Source of the DNA: Cellvibrio sp. 79
GTDB lineage: Bacteria > Pseudomonadota > Gammaproteobacteria > Pseudomonadales > Cellvibrionaceae
Reading direction: 5' to 3'
Length of the DNA: 64,000 nt
Assembly (NCBI GenBank): GCA_003056245.1
Contig: MVDH01000001.1
Span: 1,612,716 to 1,676,715 of the forward strand
Shown here: positions 43,594 through 51,668 of the stretch, in pieces
Layout: every line of letters begins with the position of its first letter
How positions within the stretch are numbered: the stretch's first letter is position 1
Made by a program: the position numbers and the translations under genes
The notes under the pieces: model-generated
The model's database searches: none
What the model saw: only the letters and a program-made list of their open reading frames with translations
Told to the model about the DNA's origin: nothing

Positions 43594-45950
43594 GCGGATT
43601 GGTCCTGCTTAAAGAGCTCTTGCTCTAAATCGTGTATTGCTTTGTCGTAGTTGGCTTTGCCACCAAATACATTATTAATAATTTCTACAGGTGTTCCCAT
43701 AGCGTCAAAAGGTCTGAGTTTTAATACTTTAGGGTTTTCAATAGTACTAATACCTTCGTCCGCATACTTCTCCAGTAATGCTTCTAACACTGCTCTTGCT
43801 TGCTCACCGTATTTGGTGAAATAGTTGCGTTTTTTAACGTTATTGGCACGTTCTGAACGAGTGAGTGGCGGTTGATCAAATGCAATGTGGCAAATTAAAT
43901 CAAAATCGCCATAATCATTGCCGATTTCTTGAGCCAGTTTTGAAAGTTCGATTCCGTACTCTTCTAGCTCTTTGATAATCACATCTTTCTTTTTTGCGTC
44001 ATTCCATTTTGTTAAGAACTCATCGAGTGACGCAAACTCCTTACGAATATTTTTCCGGCTATAATCTCGGTAAGATTCGGTGACCATTTGCCCGTCATCA
44101 CCGCGATACTCTACGCGCTCAGATAGGATGCTGACATCCACACCACTAACCCGTACTTTGTAAACGCCTGCTGGTTCGTTTATCTCGTCGGGGTCTTCCT
44201 CTCCCTCACGAGGTTCAGGATCAGGCGGTACTGGATTGTCATCATCATCCGGTTCATAAATTACAACGGGTTCTCCATCGAAATCCGGATCTTTAAAAAG
44301 CTCGGTTGCCTTTTTGAAATCCATAATGGTGAAATAGTACTTATTTTGCGATTCATCAATGCGCGTTCCGCGCCCCACAATTTGTTTGAATGTGGTCATT
44401 GATTTAATAGTTTTGTCGAGCACTATTACCTTGCAGGTTTTCGCATCCACGCCTGTGGTTAATAATTCAGATGTTGTTGCAATTACCGGGTACTTGCTTT
44501 CTGGGTCTATGAAATTATCCAGTTCAGCTTTTCCTTCGACACTATCACCGGTAATGCGCATCACATACTTGGTATTCTCTATCGCCAATTTTCCTGCTGC
44601 ATTTACAATCGCTTTACGCATACGCTCGGCGTGGTCAATGTCCTCGCAAAAAATAATAGTTTTGGAAAAAGGATCGGTTGCGTTAAGTAATTTCATCACT
44701 CGTTCGGCAACAAGCTTGGTGCGTTTATTTAAAACTAGGATACGATCCATATCTGCTTGATTGTATTCACGATGCTCGATTTCATTACCAAGGTCATCTT
44801 TCATGCCTGGTGGTGGTGTCCATCCCAAAACGTCTTTATCAATATCAATGCGTACTACTTTGTAGGGCGCGAGAAATCCATCTTCTATGCCTTGCTTTAA
44901 ACTGTAGGTATAAATTGGCTCACCAAAATAAGTGATGTTTGATGCATATTCAGTTTCTTTCGGTGTGGCTGTTAGGCCAAGCTGAATTGCACTATCAAAA
45001 TATTCAAGAATTTCCTTCCAAGCAGAGTCGTCATTGGCACTACCTCTATGGCACTCGTCTATGACTATTAAGTCAAAGAAATCGCGGGAAACATTTTTGA
45101 ATATTTTGTCTTCTTCATACGGGCCGGTAAGTGCTTGGTATAAACCAAGATAGACCTCATAAGAAGGGTCTATTTTTCGGTTTTTAATCTTGGTCATCAC
45201 TGAACCGAATGGTTTGAAATCATTCATCAGTGTTTGATCTACCAAAATATTTCGATCTACCAAAAAAAGAATGCGTTTGGCTCTTTTTGCTTTCCATAAG
45301 CGCCAAATAATCTGGAATGTTGTATAGGTTTTTCCTGTACCTGTCGCCATTACTAGCAATAAGCGTTTGTCACCTTTTGCAATTCGTTCAATTATTCTAT
45401 TGATGGCTTCTGCTTGATAGTAACGCGGCTCTCTGTCCGTGCCATCTTCATGATATGGTTCAGCTACCAATTTTTCGTCTTCGTCTGCAATGTTGCGAAA
45501 CGTTTTATAGCGCTGCCAAATGACCTGTGGTGAGGGAAACTCGTCCATTGAGAATTCTGTTTCTATCTCTTCATGTGGTTCTGGCACTTTATTGTGTGAT
45601 GCGAATGCGTCCCCATTAGAGCTAAAAGTACTGGGTATTTCTAATATTTCGCTATAGCCAAGCGCTTGCTGCATCCCATGGCTAACAGTGTGATTGTTGC
45701 ATTTTGCTTCAATGACAGCGATAGGAACGCCTTTTTCCCATTGCAGCACATAGTCTGCGAATTTTTTCTTCTTTTTATTTCGTGACGACAGGTTCCCACG
45801 AACAATAACCGGCCCCGGTGTTAGCGTCACGTCACGACGAATTTGTGTCAGCTGATCCCAGCCTGCATCAATAATGGCGGGCGTAATGAATAGATCACAT
45901 ATATCCAGTTCACTGAGCTCTTGTTTTTCTTTTTTGTCCATTACACCCAT
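43590..45950 (-). CDS. hsdR: Type I restriction endonuclease subunit HsdR
   Basis: 786 residues, the shorter HsdR type. The N-terminal PD-(D/E)xK nuclease shows ADYVLQ (D66) and IAVIEAK (E81, K83). The SF2 translocase has Walker A GTGKT (204-208), the DECH box (D298), LTATP and the motif VI segment IVGRGTRID. The C-terminal part (LDEFLTKWNDAKKKDVI) is the HsdR helical domain for complex assembly. All key residues are present, so the system should be active. The RhuM/Fic gene lies 45 bases upstream. Confidence 0.96.
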   Translation of the reverse strand: MGVMDKKEKQELSELDICDLFITPAIIDAGWDQLTQIRRDVTLTPGPVIVRGNLSSRNKKKKKFADYVLQWEKGVPIAVIEAKCNNHTVSHGMQQALGYSEILEIPSTFSSNGDAFASHNKVPEPHEEIETEFSMDEFPSPQVIWQRYKTFRNIADEDEKLVAEPYHEDGTDREPRYYQAEAINRIIERIAKGDKRLLLVMATGTGKTYTTFQIIWRLWKAKRAKRILFLVDRNILVDQTLMNDFKPFGSVMTKIKNRKIDPSYEVYLGLYQALTGPYEEDKIFKNVSRDFFDLIVIDECHRGSANDDSAWKEILEYFDSAIQLGLTATPKETEYASNITYFGEPIYTYSLKQGIEDGFLAPYKVVRIDIDKDVLGWTPPPGMKDDLGNEIEHREYNQADMDRILVLNKRTKLVAERVMKLLNATDPFSKTIIFCEDIDHAERMRKAIVNAAGKLAIENTKYVMRITGDSVEGKAELDNFIDPESKYPVIATTSELLTTGVDAKTCKVIVLDKTIKSMTTFKQIVGRGTRIDESQNKYYFTIMDFKKATELFKDPDFDGEPVVIYEPDDDDNPVPPDPEPREGEEDPDEINEPAGVYKVRVSGVDVSILSERVEYRGDDGQMVTESYRDYSRKNIRKEFASLDEFLTKWNDAKKKDVIIKELEEYGIELSKLAQEIGNDYGDFDLICHIAFDQPPLTRSERANNVKKRNYFTKYGEQARAVLEALLEKYADEGISTIENPKVLKLRPFDAMGTPVEIINNVFGGKANYDKAIHDLEQELFKQDQSA

Positions 45951-45995
45951 CCGCGATGCTTTTAGATTGTTGAAGTTTTAGCCATTTGTGGTTGA

Positions 45996-46988
45996 TTAGA
46001 TCAAAAGTAAAAAGTGCTCAACCAACCTAATCATCAATTCTTTCTGCTCCGGCTTACTCTCAGCTACCAACAACGCAAGAGCAACCAGCGTATTGTCATT
46101 AATCAACTGCTCTACTGGCTTCGCCAATAAATGCTGATTAATCCGTAAATACCAAAGGAATAAAAATGAACCTGTTCTCTTATTTCCATCCGCTAACGGA
46201 TGGTTCTTGATTACAAAGTAAAGCAGATGTGCAGCGCGGCTGGCGATGTTTGGGTAAAAGAGTTCATCCCCGAAACCTTGTTCTATAGTCGCAATGGCTG
46301 AAGCCAGACCTTCACCGCGTAGTTGACCAAACAATTCTGTAGCTTCGCCTTTGTTAATTAACTCGCGCTTTAATTGACCAATCGCATTCAGTGCATCATT
46401 TAAATTCAATGAACGCATTGCATCTTGCTTATTAATTATTTCTTTTAGGCTTTGCTCATCGTAACCCTGTAATAAACTCCAACTACGGGCGTAATCATTG
46501 ATAACGGCAATTACTGCTTCGCCCTGGGTGTTGATTAATTGCCGGTTGGTCAGGGTTTGCGAGAGCAGGGTGAGCACTTGCTCGAATTCAACACCTCGTT
46601 CCTGCAAGCGTTTTTGGTTGAGCGTGTAGCCTTGCACCAAGTGTTGTTTCAGCGTTTGAGTGGCCCATTGGCGGAATTGGACACCGCGCTGAGATTTGAC
46701 ACGGTAGCCAACGGAGATGATCACATCCAGGTTGTAATGTTCGATTTCACGCGTTACCTCCCGGTTGCCTTCTTTTCGAACTATCCGGAATTTCCGGATA
46801 GTTGCTTCTCGTTCTAGCTCTTGCTCGTAAAACAGGTTTCCAATGTGCTCGTTAATCGTACGAACATCTTTGGTAAATAGCTCCGCCATTTGCGCTTGGG
46901 TTAGCCAAACAGTGTCTTTATCCAACGCCACACTTAACTGCGCTTGGCCGTCCTGTGTGATAAAGATTTCAACTTGTTGATTACTCAT
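45996..46988 (-). CDS. RhuM-family protein with C-terminal Fic/Doc domain
   Basis: 330 residues from the ATG at 46988. The N-terminal RhuM (virulence-associated) part has VWLTQAQMAELFTKDVRTIN and HYNLDVIISVGYRVKSQRGV. The C-terminal Fic/Doc part carries HPLADGNKRTGSF (H263 to R271), with a Lys after the DGN, the Doc-like kinase version rather than the AMP-transferase version. RhuM proteins frequently travel with type I restriction operons. Its start overlaps the XRE gene stop by eight bases. Confidence 0.9.
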   Translation of the reverse strand: MSNQQVEIFITQDGQAQLSVALDKDTVWLTQAQMAELFTKDVRTINEHIGNLFYEQELEREATIRKFRIVRKEGNREVTREIEHYNLDVIISVGYRVKSQRGVQFRQWATQTLKQHLVQGYTLNQKRLQERGVEFEQVLTLLSQTLTNRQLINTQGEAVIAVINDYARSWSLLQGYDEQSLKEIINKQDAMRSLNLNDALNAIGQLKRELINKGEATELFGQLRGEGLASAIATIEQGFGDELFYPNIASRAAHLLYFVIKNHPLADGNKRTGSFLFLWYLRINQHLLAKPVEQLINDNTLVALALLVAESKPEQKELMIRLVEHFLLLI

Positions 46989-47205
46989 TCTTAAGCGCTC
47001 CTTGCTGTTGTTGTAAGGCGATAAACATCTCAACTTGCTTCTGTGCAAGTTTTGACGGTTGTGTCCTGGCGTTTTCCCATCGATTTACGGTTGCGAAGCT
47101 GACTCCCAGCGCTTTAGCGAGATCATCCTGAGATAGCTTTAGCTCGACACGTAGGGATTTGACTTTGGTTGAAAAGTCATTAATAGAAGGCATTTGCGAA
47201 TCCAT
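46981..47205 (-). CDS. XRE-family helix-turn-helix regulator
   Basis: 74 residues with a full HTH_3 domain: LRVELKLSQDDLAKALGVSFATVNRWE. The C-terminal helix ends in a Gln run. As the first gene of the defence operon it is likely the autoregulator. A perfect palindrome (47243-47258) 38 bases upstream is the obvious operator candidate. Confidence 0.88.
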   Translation of the reverse strand: MDSQMPSINDFSTKVKSLRVELKLSQDDLAKALGVSFATVNRWENARTQPSKLAQKQVEMFIALQQQQGALKNE

Positions 47206-47242
47206 GATTGCCTAGTCTGTTATTAGTGAAAAGAGGCGCAAA

Positions 47243-47258
47243 TATAACATCTGTTATA
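47243..47258. promoter_or_regulatory. Palindromic operator candidate for the XRE regulator
   Basis: TATAACA, spacer TC, TGTTATA: a perfect 7-bp inverted repeat. It sits between the divergent XRE-led operon and the DUF1778-like gene, at a position where it would overlap the promoter of the minus-strand operon. Confidence 0.5.
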
Positions 47259-47374
47259 GGGGGTAGGAAGCCGGATTAGAGTAGTTTTCCCTTATGACTA
47301 CTATGATGCTTGAACAAATTTCAGGCTAAGTTGATGATGTGTATACCTCATGCTTTAACTTGCCGGAGTACGCC

Positions 47375-47644
47375 ATGGCTAAATCTCGATTAGGGATACG
47401 ACTTGATGAACAAATTAAAAGCAACGCTAAAAAAGCCGCATTGTTATCGGGCCACAAAAGCCTAACAGATTATGTCACTAACCTAATAATTGAAAATTCA
47501 ACGAAGGTTATAGATCGATACGAATTTATCACGGTTGAAAATGGTGTGTTTGATAGATTTATCGAGGCTTGTGAGAAAGTCAGTAAACCTAATTCGGCGC
47601 TAACAGATGCCGTTAAATATCGCTTCCAACCCCATAAAGAGTAG
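47375..47644 (+). CDS. DUF1778 (TacA-like) ribbon-helix-helix antitoxin-type protein
   Basis: 89 residues from the ATG at 47375 (CCGGAG upstream). It begins MAKSRLGIRLDEQIKSNAKK, with KSLTDYVTNLIIENS next, the ribbon-helix-helix of DUF1778 antitoxins, and a C-terminal toxin-neutralising-like segment (FITVENGVFDRFIEACEKV). DUF1778 normally precedes a GNAT-type acetyltransferase toxin. Here the next gene, 7 bases on, codes a membrane protein instead. Confidence 0.75.
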   Translation: MAKSRLGIRLDEQIKSNAKKAALLSGHKSLTDYVTNLIIENSTKVIDRYEFITVENGVFDRFIEACEKVSKPNSALTDAVKYRFQPHKE

Positions 47645-47651
47645 AGATCAA

Positions 47652-48215
47652 ATGGATTTACCTGATTTAACGTCAATTGATATTGAGCTAATTAGCAAAA
47701 TTATTTTTGGGCTTATATCGGCGTTTGGTGCGGGAACGCTGGCTATTTACAACATTCATCAGTCCAAAAAAAGTGAATCAGAATTACTCGAAAAATTTGA
47801 TAAGGCGCTTGCTGGTTCAAATAAGCATTTAATAACTGAGCTTTTTCGTTTGATTCACGGTGTGTATATGGATTACCCCGATGTACGAAAATTGATAAAG
47901 CGAGACGACTCCACAAGAATTTTATACGCTCTAAAAAAGACGCCTGGATATGTCACTTATAAAAATGGCCAATTTGGTTATACCATGCTTGGACGTTATC
48001 GATGGTTTCGAGCATTGGATATTGCTACTAATTTATTCAATATTGTGTTTGTTGCACTGGGCACTATTATTGCCATAGCTTTTTTTGCATTCGGTGGAGG
48101 TATGACTTCAGTTCTTGGTTTTATTGGGTTGTTAGGAGGGGGCTTTTATTTGTCTATTTTAATTCGAGATAGGGATTATCAAAAAACAATTAGTGCTTTA
48201 ATTTCGTCTCAATAA
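47652..48215 (+). CDS. Membrane protein paired with the DUF1778 gene
   Basis: 187 residues from the ATG at 47652. One transmembrane helix near the N-terminus (about 14-32, IIFGLISAFGAGTLAIYNI), a soluble central part (about 35-130) with FRLIHGVYMDYPDVRKLIKR, and two more helices near the C-terminus (about 135-172, rich in Gly and Phe). No family recognised. Only 7 bases separate it from the DUF1778 gene, so they are co-translated. A membrane-acting toxin or effector is one possibility. Confidence 0.65.
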   Translation: MDLPDLTSIDIELISKIIFGLISAFGAGTLAIYNIHQSKKSESELLEKFDKALAGSNKHLITELFRLIHGVYMDYPDVRKLIKRDDSTRILYALKKTPGYVTYKNGQFGYTMLGRYRWFRALDIATNLFNIVFVALGTIIAIAFFAFGGGMTSVLGFIGLLGGGFYLSILIRDRDYQKTISALISSQ

Positions 48216-48254
48216 ATACTGCATTTACTTATGCTTAATTAATGTCAATCTGCA

Positions 48255-48291
48255 AATAAAAAAACCGATCATTTCTGATCGGGTTTTTTTA
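48255..48291. terminator. Bidirectional rho-independent terminator between the island and ssrA
   Basis: An A-rich arm ending in ACCGATCA pairs with TGATCGGGT followed by a T tract, loop TTTC. It can end both the plus-strand membrane-protein transcript and the minus-strand ssrA transcript. The ACCGATC core also occurs in the terminator at 22308-22340. Confidence 0.8.
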
Positions 48292-48300
48292 TTTGGAATT

Positions 48301-48655
48301 TGGTGGAGCCGGGGGGATTTGAACCCCCGTCCGCCAGCACTCCATCCTCGGCTCTACATGTTTAGATCCGTTTATTGATTTAACGCTTATCAGCCCAACA
48401 GGCAGGACGAAAAGCGCGATCCTGTAGAGTTTTAGCAGCGCCGCCCCAGGCATGCTTTGCTGCGATCCAGTTCTGTATGACGGGCTTTAACGCGGTACTG
48501 GCACCTTGTTATAGACCGTTAGCAGCAATTAAGCTGCTAAAGCGTAAGAATCGTCGTTTGCGACTATTCAAGTACAGCTTTGGATTAACGTGATTGGCTG
48601 TCATCACGACATGCACCTCGGGCTTTGTTACCAGCGTCGAATCCAAATCGACCCC
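48301..48655 (-). ncRNA. ssrA: tmRNA (transfer-messenger RNA)
   Basis: Rescues stalled ribosomes with SmpB. The 3' end is CCA-encoded (complement TGG at 48301) with a T-arm GGGGGATTTGAACCCCC. The 5' end is GGGGTCGATTTGGATTCGAC near 48655, pairing as the tRNA-like domain. The tag reading frame is at 48529-48561 and reads ANDDSYALAA then stop, close to the common gammaproteobacterial ANDDNYALAA. Total about 355 bases, normal for a one-piece tmRNA. Confidence 0.96.
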
Positions 48656-48792
48656 AATCGCCTGACTTTTATGGGTTGCCCTTGCGAACATCCCTCAGCC
48701 AAACCAGCGAGTGGCGGCATTCTACCTCTATTACCAGCCGATGTCATACCGCTTTTCGCCGTAAAACCTATATGGCGATTTTCTGTTCTATT

Positions 48793-49515
48793 TCAAGGGC
48801 GGACAGTTTTGTTTGTGTCGCGGCCTTGCAGTAATAATTTACGGCGGCCGTGGATCTGGCGTATGCATAGTGCGACCAAACCCAATATCACTAAAGATAG
48901 TGAGCCAGTTTCAGGTACTGGTGCGGGGTTGGATGAAACTACTTTTAGGTAATCCAGGCTCATTCGCATTGCTGCACTGGCATAGATAGTGGCATCGGGG
49001 GCAAATACCGCACGATAACTTGTGCCCATTGAATTCTTAAGTTGTTCGGGATCATCAATGAGCAAATCTATATCCGCCAGGGACGTTGAACTTATCCATT
49101 CCCGTGCGCCGAGGCGGATGCTGAGCGTAACGGTTTTGTAAAAGGTTTCATCTGAAATCGCGTGTGAAAAAAATGCGTAATCGTGATTGGTGCGTGGTTC
49201 AGCATTGTTGTAAGCATATAGATAGTGACTGGAGTGCACCGGTACAGGCTGGCCGGGCTCACTGATCATGCCCGCGCCGGGGCCTTGGCTCGTGTAATAA
49301 ACCATTCCCGGCGTTTCGACCGGCTGTTCGTCTCCGCGCGATAAATCAACCCGCATCGCGCCGGTAATCCTTTTCCCGATATTGAAATCAAAATGCGCGT
49401 TGTCGCTGGATACGGAGTAAATAACACCGGAATATTCGATATCAATAATGGTTGCGTTTGCAGCAAACGAAAACGAGGCGAGCAGTAAGAGGATCGAACG
49501 GTTAAGGATTTTCAT
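48793..49515 (-). CDS. PEP-CTERM sorting-domain exoprotein
   Basis: 240 residues with signal peptide (ends FAANA near 21) and a C-terminal PEP-CTERM tail: APVPETGSLSLVILGLVALC then RQIHGRRK. Unlike most family members it continues for about 18 residues after the basic cluster (LLLQGRDTNKTVRP end), which may affect recognition. The ectodomain is beta-rich (IDIEYSGVIYSVSSDNAHFD, ITGAMRVDLSRGDEQ) and resembles other Cellvibrio/Vibrio PEP-CTERM proteins of unknown role. Confidence 0.8.
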   Translation of the reverse strand: MKILNRSILLLLASFSFAANATIIDIEYSGVIYSVSSDNAHFDFNIGKRITGAMRVDLSRGDEQPVETPGMVYYTSQGPGAGMISEPGQPVPVHSSHYLYAYNNAEPRTNHDYAFFSHAISDETFYKTVTLSIRLGAREWISSTSLADIDLLIDDPEQLKNSMGTSYRAVFAPDATIYASAAMRMSLDYLKVVSSNPAPVPETGSLSLVILGLVALCIRQIHGRRKLLLQGRDTNKTVRP

Positions 49516-49815
49516 TGCGCTGGCTCCTTCATGCAGATAAATGGAAAGGAAACGATACGCCTGAAACAGGGAAGAAGTAGGAAGGATTTTGCAGTTCAGG
49601 AAGTTTGTCGCCTGAAGATATAAAACTGGCAGTTAAAAAATTTTCAAAAAAAGTGGAGGTGTTTCGGAATTGCTGTGTCTTTCTCTGGATAGCGCGAGTT
49701 TTAGCGGTCTCGCGTTTGTGTGGTGTGCGTGAGAAAGATGGCGGCGGGCCTGCAGGATCGGGCCCGGGCGCTTCAAGATAGCTAATAGGATTTTGGATAA
49801 TTCCCGGAGCATAAA
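49516..49815. other. 300-base divergent intergenic region, no gene seen
   Basis: Holds the promoters of the PEP-CTERM gene (minus) and the poly-Ser protein gene (plus). A GC-rich inverted repeat (GGGCCTGCAGGATCGGGCCC) is at about 49746-49766. No open frame with coding character. Confidence 0.4.
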
Positions 49816-51435
49816 ATGAGAATGTTGAATAACGTTGTGTTGACGACTTGTGCGTTGCTGGTGGCCGCAGGGTCTTACGCGGGCGCCGATAAAAAGGAAA
49901 AGCTTTCGCTGAGTCATAATAAAGTCAGTTTCAAAAGTAAAGTTGGCGCACGTGCGCCAGCACCAGTGGTTGTGTTTGCAGAAGTGAATACCAAATCAAA
50001 AGTGTTTTTTGTGGTGGAGTCCGCAACGCCATTGATTAAATCAACTTCTGTTAAAGCGCTAGATAAATCTTCCAGTCAAATTATTTTGACGCCGGAGGCC
50101 GCCGCCAATTTGCCAGTAGGAAAAAATTCCGGAACTGTTACGGTGAAAGCGTGTAAAAACCAGAATTGTTCGGCGCAATATCCCGGTAGCCCGGCGACCG
50201 TTACGGTGAAATATAAAGTTGTGGCAAAAAATTCATCCAGTAGTTCTTCAAGCAGTTCATCGTCATCCAGCAGCAGTTCTTCATCAGTTCCTGCTCTGGC
50301 GTGCACAGAAAGTCCGGGCGATGTATTCTTCGATCAGGTTTGTTCACCATGGCGCGATGTATCTGCCTATGAACAAAATTATGCGGATTACACCAACGCT
50401 TATGAAACGACTGACGGCAATACCGCCGGTGCGGCACGTTTTGGGATTGTTCAGTCTGCCGATGCTGGCCGTAACCAGGTATTGGATATTCAATATCACA
50501 GCGCGCCGGAATTTTTTGGTGCGGTGCGTATACGCGTGCCTGAATCGCAAAGCAATGCGTTGGATATGAGCGAATATGCAAACGGAAAAATTGTTTTTGA
50601 TTTAAAAGTTATCAGCAATAGTTATGCAAATGCGCCGCTGGAATTCACTCTGGATTGCACTTGGCCGTGCGCGAGCACACCGAAATTTATTCGTGCCGAC
50701 GTGTTGAATGAGTGGAAAACCTATGAATTTTCAGTAGCGGAAATGATTGAGCGCGGTTTGGATATCCAGCGTGTTTCCATGGGCTTTATGTTGTTGCCAA
50801 CCTGGGGGCAACAAGCTGGTGCGCATTACCAAGTGGATAACATCCGTTGGGTAAAAGGTACTGCACCAGCGAATCCGGAAACGATTTGTTACTCCAATTT
50901 TTTCGATACGCCCTGGAACGGCGGTGTTAGCGGCGTCGGTGTATCGGTAGCCGGACTTGGACAAGTTATTCCAATTGAAGCTATGAATACGTTGACGCAA
51001 AGCGTAATTCCCTGGGTTGCTTCTACACCGGACTGGAGCTTGTTTAACACGGAATGGCTCTACATGTTCTCTCCTGAAATGGATTATCAAACCGGTGATT
51101 TAATTGATCCGTTCGCGCTGCCAAATTGTTCATCATCCGGTACGCTCTCACTGGAAATTTACACACCGGCGGCGCTGGTTGCTGATGGAAATTTGACATT
51201 CTCAGTGACGTTGGTTGATCGCGATTGGGACTGGATTGATATTCCGGGAGGAACTTTCTCTGTTGCAGGCCTGAAGCCGGATGAGTGGAATAAAGTTTCT
51301 GTGCCGCTTTCTGCTGCTACTTATCGCAGCAATTGGAAATATGTGGGTCTGCGTGTTAATGGAACTTTGGTGTCACCAGCGTTACAAGCCGGATTTGATG
51401 TTGACAACATCTTGATTAAACAAGCTGCACAGTAA
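49816..51435 (+). CDS. Secreted poly-Ser-linked protein with two carbohydrate-binding-like beta-sandwich domains
   Basis: 539 residues. Signal peptide (ends SYAGA near 24), an Ig-like N-terminal part (about 25-135), a poly-Ser linker of about 18 Ser (138-156), then two galactose-binding-like sandwiches (about 165-350 and 360-539). Typical strands are KIVFDLKVISNSYANAPLEF and AHYQVDNIRWVKG in the first, FSVTLVDRDWDWIDIPGG and AGFDVDNILIKQ in the second. The xxxDNIxxxx ending is common to family CBM/ExoP-like modules. No catalytic domain is seen. It probably binds polysaccharide outside the cell. CCGGAG precedes the start. Confidence 0.75.
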   Translation: MRMLNNVVLTTCALLVAAGSYAGADKKEKLSLSHNKVSFKSKVGARAPAPVVVFAEVNTKSKVFFVVESATPLIKSTSVKALDKSSSQIILTPEAAANLPVGKNSGTVTVKACKNQNCSAQYPGSPATVTVKYKVVAKNSSSSSSSSSSSSSSSSSSVPALACTESPGDVFFDQVCSPWRDVSAYEQNYADYTNAYETTDGNTAGAARFGIVQSADAGRNQVLDIQYHSAPEFFGAVRIRVPESQSNALDMSEYANGKIVFDLKVISNSYANAPLEFTLDCTWPCASTPKFIRADVLNEWKTYEFSVAEMIERGLDIQRVSMGFMLLPTWGQQAGAHYQVDNIRWVKGTAPANPETICYSNFFDTPWNGGVSGVGVSVAGLGQVIPIEAMNTLTQSVIPWVASTPDWSLFNTEWLYMFSPEMDYQTGDLIDPFALPNCSSSGTLSLEIYTPAALVADGNLTFSVTLVDRDWDWIDIPGGTFSVAGLKPDEWNKVSVPLSAATYRSNWKYVGLRVNGTLVSPALQAGFDVDNILIKQAAQ

Positions 51436-51460
51436 ATGAATTTGTTTAATTAAAAATTTA

Positions 51461-51547
51461 CAGGATGTAATTGGGTTTAACAGGAGTAGCGTGTTTGGAC
51501 TTCAGGTTACAGGAGTAAAACCACAGGATGTAACTATCGGCAGGATG
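51461..51547. repeat. Cluster of short CAGGA-type direct repeats
   Basis: CAGGATGTAA occurs at 51461-51470 and 51524-51533, ACAGGAGTA at 51480-51488 and 51509-51517, and CAGGATG again at 51541-51547. All are on the plus strand, in the space between the poly-Ser gene and the following terminator. Confidence 0.6.
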
Positions 51548-51603
51548 CGATAACAGGCTGTTGCAGGTTCAATGGATTGACTTTTATACCCTCCAATAAA
51601 AAA

Positions 51604-51622
51604 GCTGGCAACCCTTGCCAGC
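51604..51622. terminator. Bidirectional rho-independent terminator
   Basis: GCTGGCAA, loop CCC, TTGCCAGC, with A6 before and T6 plus TATTTTTT after. It lies between the converging poly-Ser protein gene (plus) and the GH43 gene (minus). Confidence 0.9.
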
Positions 51623-51668
51623 TTTTTTATTTTTTCATTTCACTTTTCATTGATTTCAGCGAGCAGAT

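Noticed and set aside
35018-48300. Integrase, transposase or flanking att repeat in the defence island
   Set aside because: No such gene was found, and no convincing second copy of the ssrA 3' sequence was seen by eye.
48509-48691. Minus-strand frame across the tmRNA
   Set aside because: It is explained by the ssrA gene.
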